12,494 nucleotides of DNA, from positions 1 to 12,494 of the forward strand of contig WJJB01000489.1 of NCBI GenBank assembly GCA_014729935.1. The letters are read 5' to 3'. The DNA comes from Candidatus Bathyarchaeota archaeon. Its GTDB lineage: Archaea > Asgardarchaeota > Lokiarchaeia > Sigyniarchaeales > Sigyniarchaeaceae. Position 1 is the first letter of the stretch. Every line of letters begins with the position of its first letter. The translations under genes were made by a program, and so were the position numbers. The notes under the pieces were generated by a model that was given only the letters and a program-made list of their open reading frames with translations, did no database searches and was not told the DNA's origin. Shown here piece after piece: positions 7,467-12,494 of this stretch.

Positions 7467-7487
7467 ACGACTTGTAGTGGTAAAGGG
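7453..7487 (+). promoter_or_regulatory. 10-bp perfect hairpin overlapping the PIN gene ribosome-binding site
   Basis: CCCTTTACCA (7453..7462) and TGGTAAAGGG (7478..7487) are perfectly complementary around a 15-base loop, with a possible T-G wobble and T-A pair extending the stem. The 3' arm supplies most of the Shine-Dalgarno stretch AAAGGGAG (7482..7489), which lies nine bases before the ATG at 7499. In the folded mRNA the GGG of the ribosome-binding site would be paired with the CCC of the 5' arm, which should reduce translation. The alternative reading is a DNA operator for a dimeric regulator. There is no U-tract after it, so a terminator is unlikely. Confidence 0.55.
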
Positions 7488-7498
7488 AGTCGATATTC

Positions 7499-9481
7499 AT
7501 GGATTATTTCCTGCTTGATACCAACCTGTTCATTAGTTTAAACGACATATCACCTAGATTATGGCTAACTAAGCTGAATGCCATCAAGAATGAAGCAGTT
7601 GACATTCGATTTATCATCTCCACGCAAATTTTAGGCGAGATGCCCTTCTTGCGACGGAGAACCCGGGATGAGTTCCTTGAAATCGTGCAAGTGGACAAGG
7701 TATCGGGAGAGGATATCAACCAATTAAAGAAAAAGTTGGATGAGAGAAATCCAGCACAGGATCCAGACTTAACCTTGCTGTTCCTGGCTGATAAGTATTC
7801 AAGAAAAGAGGGAAATGCTTGGCTCGTCTCGGATGATTTCAAGCTGGTGCAAAACACGCAACAATTAAACAACAAAATAAATATCTTGACGCCAGGTTCA
7901 TTCTTGCTGAAATTATATACTCTCAGCGATGAAAAATATCTCAAGCGGTATTTCAAATCCATGGAGAAGAAGGTCACTGATTACTCCATCAAGTACATTC
8001 TTAGCAGGAAGGATATTTATCCCGCTGCAAAGAAACTTTCATGGTTGATCGATAGGACTGCATCCTTGATAGGAACCGGGGGGGTGGATCTATCCGATGA
8101 GAATGAAAGCACAGCGAACCTGATCAAACGTAAAACAGAATTTATTTCTTCTAGCGAACTGGATGAAGATGAATTGATGCGTCTAAGGCGGGCAGAGCTG
8201 TATATTTCGGGGGAAATCACGCTTTCAAAAGAGGAATTAGAACCCTTGAAGGAGGATCTCGATTACATTGAAACACTCAAGGCACACGTGGAAAAACTCA
8301 CCATCACGAAGAAGAATCTTCTCGACAACGATACGGACGCGGCACTTGAAAGCATCGAAGCATTAGACGATGAGATCATCTCGTCGTGTATCAAGGCGCG
8401 GTTCGAGTATCCAAATCGTTACCAGTTCCTCTATGTGATCACCGCGATTCAGGTATACAAGGTAACTTTCTTCAAGGCATATATCTCCCTTTTGCAAGAT
8501 AATATTTTCAAGGCAGTTAATTACTTGACCGAAACAGCCTATTGGGCATTGCAGGGGCACCAAGACAAGGCTTTACTTAACACGGTATACATGAAAGCTA
8601 TCTTGTTCTTTTTCAATTTCGATGACATCCCAGATTTTTACAGGCGTGCCATAGAAAATTTCGAATATGCACGATTCTTGGCGGAAAAGATGGATGATCC
8701 TGCACTAATCCTGAAATGTCTTCTTGGAAAAGCCATCTCATCCTTCATGGTTGAAGCAATAGAAGACGCACAAGTGTTCATAGGTTGGGTCCAAGATCTA
8801 TCCAACAAGAATCCTGAGCTCGCTGTAGACGTGTTTTCAGAGATGGCAGATTATTTCTTGATATTCGGGAAACCTGAATATTCTGTATTCCTGTACGACG
8901 AGGCCCTTGAAGCCGCTGTATCCTCAAGCATGAATCACAAGATTCGTGGCTTGCTGGAAAAGATGAAGCGATCGTACATCATCGCCGGCATTAGAATGAA
9001 TGAGATCGTGCGTGGTGGGCTCCATCTTGATAATCTCATTGATGAATCATTTGAATTAAAAGGCAAGGAAGCAGTCGAGCGATATAACGAGGAGATAATG
9101 GCCTTGGCGCAATTCAATACATTGCTTTATGAGCCCTTCCCCATCACCTACAAATCATGGACGGCCTACCATGATATTGATGATGAATTGAAAGGAGAGT
9201 TTGAGGTCATTGACATCGAGGTGTTGAGCAAGATGAAGACTCGAATCGTGGTGTATTCCTCAAATCTTGGATTGATTGCATTTTCCCTCCCCCAGGTTCT
9301 TGACATCACTGGCGCTGCGGAATCATACACCGTGAAGCTTTCAAACACTGCAAATATTAAAATTAGACAGGTCAAGGGGTCCCTGTTTGAAGAAAAGCTA
9401 ATCAGGGCGCTTGTATACATCAAGGATGCAAACGATCTCCAGGTGTCCAAGCAAGTCCCAGCCTTCCTGAAGATCACATGA
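7499..9481 (+). CDS. PIN-domain protein fused to helical repeats and a beta-rich C-terminal domain
   Basis: Residues 1 to about 140 form a PIN domain, a metal-dependent RNase fold: LLDTN gives Asp7, ILGEM gives Glu47, PAQDPDLTLLFLAD gives Asp88/Asp90, and LVSDDF gives Asp112/Asp113. The acidic set needed for catalysis is therefore intact. Residues about 215-300 are charged helix, and about 310-510 are helical pairs of TPR-like character (for example around YRRAIENFEYARFLAEKMDD). Residues about 540-660 look beta-rich and are not recognised. At 660 residues it is far longer than VapC-type toxins (about 130), and no antitoxin-like gene is adjacent, so an RNA-processing or RNA-decay factor with a protein-binding scaffold is more likely than a toxin. 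No membrane segment is visible. The ATG at 7499 is supported by AAAGGGAG nine bases upstream, itself buried in a hairpin. Target RNA is unknown. Confidence 0.85.
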   Translation: MDYFLLDTNLFISLNDISPRLWLTKLNAIKNEAVDIRFIISTQILGEMPFLRRRTRDEFLEIVQVDKVSGEDINQLKKKLDERNPAQDPDLTLLFLADKYSRKEGNAWLVSDDFKLVQNTQQLNNKINILTPGSFLLKLYTLSDEKYLKRYFKSMEKKVTDYSIKYILSRKDIYPAAKKLSWLIDRTASLIGTGGVDLSDENESTANLIKRKTEFISSSELDEDELMRLRRAELYISGEITLSKEELEPLKEDLDYIETLKAHVEKLTITKKNLLDNDTDAALESIEALDDEIISSCIKARFEYPNRYQFLYVITAIQVYKVTFFKAYISLLQDNIFKAVNYLTETAYWALQGHQDKALLNTVYMKAILFFFNFDDIPDFYRRAIENFEYARFLAEKMDDPALILKCLLGKAISSFMVEAIEDAQVFIGWVQDLSNKNPELAVDVFSEMADYFLIFGKPEYSVFLYDEALEAAVSSSMNHKIRGLLEKMKRSYIIAGIRMNEIVRGGLHLDNLIDESFELKGKEAVERYNEEIMALAQFNTLLYEPFPITYKSWTAYHDIDDELKGEFEVIDIEVLSKMKTRIVVYSSNLGLIAFSLPQVLDITGAAESYTVKLSNTANIKIRQVKGSLFEEKLIRALVYIKDANDLQVSKQVPAFLKIT

Positions 9482-9484
9482 GTG

Positions 9485-9522
9485 GAGTAATGGTGAAAAG
9501 AGAATTCATTGTGGCATTACTC
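9485..9522 (+). terminator. Inverted repeat after the PIN gene, possible terminator
   Basis: GAGTAATG (9485..9492) and CATTACTC (9515..9522) are perfectly complementary across a 22-base spacer, starting three bases after the stop of the PIN gene and lying between convergent genes. It may mark the mRNA 3' end. The stem is A/T-rich, the loop is long and there is no U-tract behind it, so support is weak. For the opposing gene, the minus strand between 9540 and 9562 is T-rich and could serve as its terminator. Confidence 0.25.
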
Positions 9523-9579
9523 AATCGCTAACTATAATGATTCAAGAACAGGAAAATAAAGATGTGGAGGCGCCAAGGT

Positions 9580-11400
9580 TTAAAACCCATTAGGATAGTT
9601 AACACGGCCTTGGAGGGGATGCTTCGTGTTATCCATCGCATATTGCTTGGATAGAGTTATCAAGTCTGGGATCAAGTTCGTGTCTTGGCGCTGGTTCAAC
9701 TTGTACAGGTACAAGCTAAGTTGGAAATCTGCCTCGGTGAATGGGGGGGTAATGTTGGGGATCTCCCCGTATACTGATTGCAAGAGTGGTGCTAGATAGG
9801 GGGACTTGGAAAAACCTAATTCTCTCAATTCGGGGGCAATGTATTCGAACAGTTTCTGGACATGTTGGAACATGTATCTGATTTTTTCACCGGATTTACC
9901 AAGGTATGCGTTTGCGAATTCCGGATCGTAATCCCTGAATGATTGTTCATCAATCCCAGTTGTCGAAAAGGTTCCAAATAATCCTTGCTTGATGGCTTTT
10001 TCCCTGTTCTTCACGAGTGCTTCTGCGGCTACACCGGTCACGTATTTCCCTGCAGCTAGCAATTTACGTGTCTTGAATCCCAAAGCCTGGAAAAGCATGC
10101 ATAATCCAATACGCCGGGCGATGCTTAATTGCGCATCGCATATCCGCACCTCGATGGTATTAAAATCAGTGAACGGGTACACGTCTTGAAACCTTGCATC
10201 GTAAAAATCGGCTTTTTGGAGGGTTTGAAGGAAAAATTGTTGGTTTTGCTCGGAATTATCAAGAATATATGGTATGTATCTCTTGGGGTTATTGCTGCTT
10301 AACATAGTTGTATTTTTCTGAAGCCGGATGCTTCTAACACAATTTGGAGCTGCATATCGCCCTTTAACGACTTTCACTTGATCCGTGGGCTTTCCCTCCA
10401 TGATAGGGCTGTTAACCGACAGGGCAATGATGGCGGGGATGAAGTTCCGGATCATGTCGTACATCTGGATTTTTTCCAAAGGACTCTGGTGACTTCCTAT
10501 GTGGCTATGATCCCCAAATGACAAGCCCCTCATGTATTCTTGCGTTGGATTGAGCGCCGTCGAGACGATATGGATATCGCTCGGGAGGATCTGGTATGCC
10601 AGGCTGAATAGGGTGCTTTCCCACCATGCCAGCTCTTCCACGTACTGGGCTGGAGGGGTTACGAGTTCAAGGATGTAGGTGATGGCAGCAACGTTTCCAT
10701 CCCTCCCAAACGAGTCGATCCACAACCGCTGCCCATCCGGCAAGGTATACGGTATTTGCACGAGTAATCCTTTCTCGTGGTCCTCGTGCAACCTGGGATA
10801 TGCCCCCATCTTCTGTTGGATGAATTGCGGTACCTGGCTCGCGTCCATCCATTGCTTGATCTTTTGCAATGCATCCTTCACAACTTCCTCCATCATGTGC
10901 ACCATCTCGTCCCCAGAGATGAAACTTCCATCTTCCCTCACGAGTTGGACTTCCAATTCTTGCCCATGGGTGAACACGAACGGGGTCCATCCCCCTGCTT
11001 GCCTCGTGGGGGCTTTCACGTCTCCTCCCGCGGTAGTGGATGGAACCGCAGAGGTTTGCTGGGGGCGTGCTGGGGGTTTCGAGACGGGTTTTTGAGAAAC
11101 CTGCCTGGCTGTTGGCTTGGTAACTGAGCGGGCAGCTGGTTTTTGTGTAACGCCCAAGTTCATCATCAAGTTTGAAGAGGCTGCGGCTTGACCACTTTGC
11201 TCTTGCCCTTTATTTGCAAGCTCCTCCATTTTCTCCATAACTTCCTTGAGTACCTTTGTATCGCCTGCCTTTTGTAACCAATCAGCTGCTTGCTTGTAAT
11301 TGGAAAAGGCGCCAGCAACATCATAGCTGCTTATTTTATCCGCTTCCTTGATTAATTTTTTTGCATTATTAACCAAGGATTTCTTCTGTTTTTTATCCAT
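9580..11400 (-). CDS. GCS2-type carboxylate-amine ligase (glutamate-cysteine ligase family) with helical N-terminal domain
   Basis: Members of this family join a carboxylate, usually glutamate, to an amine with ATP. The catalytic region spans about residues 138-450 of 606: HGQELEVQLV (145-154) corresponds to the family's GxExE metal-binding strand, ILELVTPP (243-250) to the second acidic strand, GDHSHIGSH (296-304) to the HxHxG motif, ALSVNSPIMEGK (326-337) to the SxSPxxxG loop, and TIEVRICDAQ (415-424) to the ExRxxD strand. The metal and substrate residues look intact. Unlike YbdK or archaeal GshA of about 370 residues, it has a helical TPR- or MIT-like N-terminal domain (about 1-66), a Pro/Ala/Thr-rich linker (about 71-137), and about 150 further residues after the core. 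The substrate cannot be told from sequence. The ATG at 11400 begins a typical Lys-rich helix; the preceding GAAGTAAAGATC is a poor Shine-Dalgarno. It is likely cytosolic. Confidence 0.87.
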   Translation of the reverse strand: MDKKQKKSLVNNAKKLIKEADKISSYDVAGAFSNYKQAADWLQKAGDTKVLKEVMEKMEELANKGQEQSGQAAASSNLMMNLGVTQKPAARSVTKPTARQVSQKPVSKPPARPQQTSAVPSTTAGGDVKAPTRQAGGWTPFVFTHGQELEVQLVREDGSFISGDEMVHMMEEVVKDALQKIKQWMDASQVPQFIQQKMGAYPRLHEDHEKGLLVQIPYTLPDGQRLWIDSFGRDGNVAAITYILELVTPPAQYVEELAWWESTLFSLAYQILPSDIHIVSTALNPTQEYMRGLSFGDHSHIGSHQSPLEKIQMYDMIRNFIPAIIALSVNSPIMEGKPTDQVKVVKGRYAAPNCVRSIRLQKNTTMLSSNNPKRYIPYILDNSEQNQQFFLQTLQKADFYDARFQDVYPFTDFNTIEVRICDAQLSIARRIGLCMLFQALGFKTRKLLAAGKYVTGVAAEALVKNREKAIKQGLFGTFSTTGIDEQSFRDYDPEFANAYLGKSGEKIRYMFQHVQKLFEYIAPELRELGFSKSPYLAPLLQSVYGEIPNITPPFTEADFQLSLYLYKLNQRQDTNLIPDLITLSKQYAMDNTKHPLQGRVNYPNGF

Positions 11401-11522
11401 GATCTTTACTTCTTCATTTTGTATGTGAAAGGATAGATAAGTGGGAGAATGAAACGTGGTGAACTTACAGTTCCATTCTACGTTATTGTCTTATTAATAG
11501 CTAATTATTCTTTAAGGGATTC
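11401..11522 (-). promoter_or_regulatory. Spacer upstream of the GCS2-type gene with TATA-like element
   Basis: The 122 bases separate two genes of the same strand. Read on the minus strand, CTATTAATAAG near 11490..11500 is TATA-like; a transcript starting about 25 bases further on would have a leader of roughly 65 bases. This suggests that the GCS2-type gene has its own promoter, though readthrough from the upstream gene is possible. A 6-bp inverted repeat (TTTAAG 11511..11516, CTTAAA 11522..11527) overlaps the stop of the upstream gene; it is A/T-rich and I do not assign it a function. Confidence 0.3.
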
Positions 11523-12494
11523 TTAAAATGATGATACAAGGTTCTTGAATGCTTCTTGATCCTTGATAAGCTCTGTACTTCCAATCATGGTTAATAACGT
11601 GATACCGAGGTTCTCGGCGATTGCTTTCAAGGGCTCGAGCCAAGCCCCGCTATAAAACACGGAATTATCGAAAAATACATTCTTGAAATGTCTCTTCAAT
11701 TTATCCATGACCTTGCCTATATTTTCATTGGCACCACCCAATATAAGGGATGGATCGCTTGAAGCACCATTTATTGGTTTCAAGTGACTAAAGACCAAGT
11801 AGGAATTGCCAGATGATCTTGATGCTAGAAATTGCTGAATCAATTGTTGGAGGGATTTAATAACGGTTTCGTTCATTTTTTCGCTAGGGTAGAATATCAC
11901 GCCGGCATCGAGTTGATGCCTCTTGATGTATTGATTCGCCATCATCCCAATTGGGAATTGAACCATGAAGGGAATCAAGAAGGTTACTTTACCCGGTTTC
12001 TTGGAAAGTATATTTTCCGTTATGAATCCACCCACTCGTTCGAGATCGACGAGTACCTGTGTAATTTTAGAAGAATATCCCACGAAAGACCAAGATTGTT
12101 CCAAGGTTACCCTCTCTTCAATACGGGTCCGTTCCACGGTAATATACTTAGGTTCAGGCGGTTTTTCTTCCACCACTGCTGCAGGTGGTGTTTTTACATG
12201 TACTGGTTCTTGCATGGGGGGATGGGGGGCTTCGATGGATTCGGGGGGGAGGGATGTTGGGGATGCAGGTGCTTGCGCTTGTCCTGGAGCAGGGCTGGTA
12301 GTTGTTTCTTCTGCAGCCTCGGTTGGTTGCACGATTGATGGTACCGACACGAGATCAATCGAGGGGGCGGTCACGGGTGGTGCACTGGCTGCAGGAGTTT
12401 CTTGGATGGTTGCTTCCATCGAAATGATGGCTTCTTGTAGAGATTCATATTCATCGTTTAACTTGGAAGCCTCGTCGTATATCTTGATGTATAC
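11523..12494 (-). CDS. Unrecognised protein with Pro-rich linker and alpha/beta C-terminal domain (5' end outside window)
   Basis: The frame stays open to the right edge, so the start lies outside; the ATG at 12419 is probably internal because the 25 codons before it (VYIKIYDEASKLNDEYESLQ and onward) read as a normal charged helix. The visible 323 residues contain that helix (about 1-30), a Pro/Ala/Thr/Glu-rich disordered linker (about 31-115), a short charged segment, and a compact domain of about 185 residues (about 138-323) that alternates hydrophobic strands (KVTFLIPFMV, AGVIFY, NSYLVFSH, KNVFFDN, ITLLTMIG) with helices. This looks like a Rossmann-like or similar alpha/beta fold, but no known catalytic motif is visible. 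Gly-Gly-Ala-Asn near 253-256 lies in a loop. I do not recognise the family. It ends 122 bases before the GCS2-type gene on the same strand; both proteins use a Pro/Ala-rich linker. Confidence 0.75.
   Translation of the reverse strand, partial: VYIKIYDEASKLNDEYESLQEAIISMEATIQETPAASAPPVTAPSIDLVSVPSIVQPTEAAEETTTSPAPGQAQAPASPTSLPPESIEAPHPPMQEPVHVKTPPAAVVEEKPPEPKYITVERTRIEERVTLEQSWSFVGYSSKITQVLVDLERVGGFITENILSKKPGKVTFLIPFMVQFPIGMMANQYIKRHQLDAGVIFYPSEKMNETVIKSLQQLIQQFLASRSSGNSYLVFSHLKPINGASSDPSLILGGANENIGKVMDKLKRHFKNVFFDNSVFYSGAWLEPLKAIAENLGITLLTMIGSTELIKDQEAFKNLVSSF

Noticed and set aside
11832..12338. 168-codon + strand frame opposite the Pro-rich protein
   Set aside because: Its Gly/Trp/Cys-rich end is the complement of the Pro/Ala-rich linker, a typical shadow effect.
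1..12494. CRISPR arrays, insertion sequences, integrases
   Set aside because: No regularly spaced repeats, no transposase-like frame and no terminal inverted repeats were seen.

Overview
The window most likely comes from an Asgard archaeon. The strongest clue is a CHMP/Snf7-type ESCRT-III protein (6362..7009). Its neighbours fit: a zinc-cluster/coiled-coil/GRAM-like protein, a giant TPR protein ending in a CHAT-like fold, a PIN-domain protein fused to helical repeats, and Pro/Ala linkers joining domains. No rRNA or marker gene allows the lineage to be fixed. Base composition is moderate, the standard code is used, and ATG and TTG starts both occur. Most of these assignments rest on motif reading, not on a search.

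Layout. (1) 2..1870 (+): 3' part of a gene entering from the left edge, with zinc knuckles, a coiled coil, a GRAM/PH-like domain, a Met/His/Asn/Asp-rich low-complexity stretch and a C-terminal coiled coil. (2) 1898..6040 (-): a large TPR-CHAT-like gene followed by a 68-codon Cys-rich DUF6485-type gene, probably one transcript. (3) 6041..6361: divergent intergenic region with a 12-bp perfect palindrome. (4) 6362..7009 (+): ESCRT-III. (5) 7010..7498: a 489-base stretch with no convincing long gene, but with a possible stem, a 13-codon leader ORF with a good Shine-Dalgarno sequence, and a 10-bp perfect hairpin whose 3' arm overlaps the Shine-Dalgarno of the next gene. (6) 7499..9481 (+): PIN-domain/helical-repeat protein. 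(7) 9580..11400 (-): GCS2-type carboxylate-amine ligase with a helical N-terminal domain. (8) 11523..12494 (-): 3' part of an unrecognised protein with a Pro-rich linker.

How the genes may work together. The TPR-CHAT-like gene and the ESCRT-III gene are divergent and share one upstream region, so they could be co-regulated. The CHAT-like domain appears to lack both catalytic residues (Leu where His is expected, Ser where Cys is expected), which suggests a scaffold or sensor and not a protease. The ESCRT-III protein carries a C-terminal MIM1-like helix, the element that Vps4-type ATPases bind. A functional link between the two is only an inference from position. The most concrete regulatory hypothesis is at 7411..7501: translation of the short leader ORF would open the hairpin and expose the ribosome-binding site of the PIN gene.
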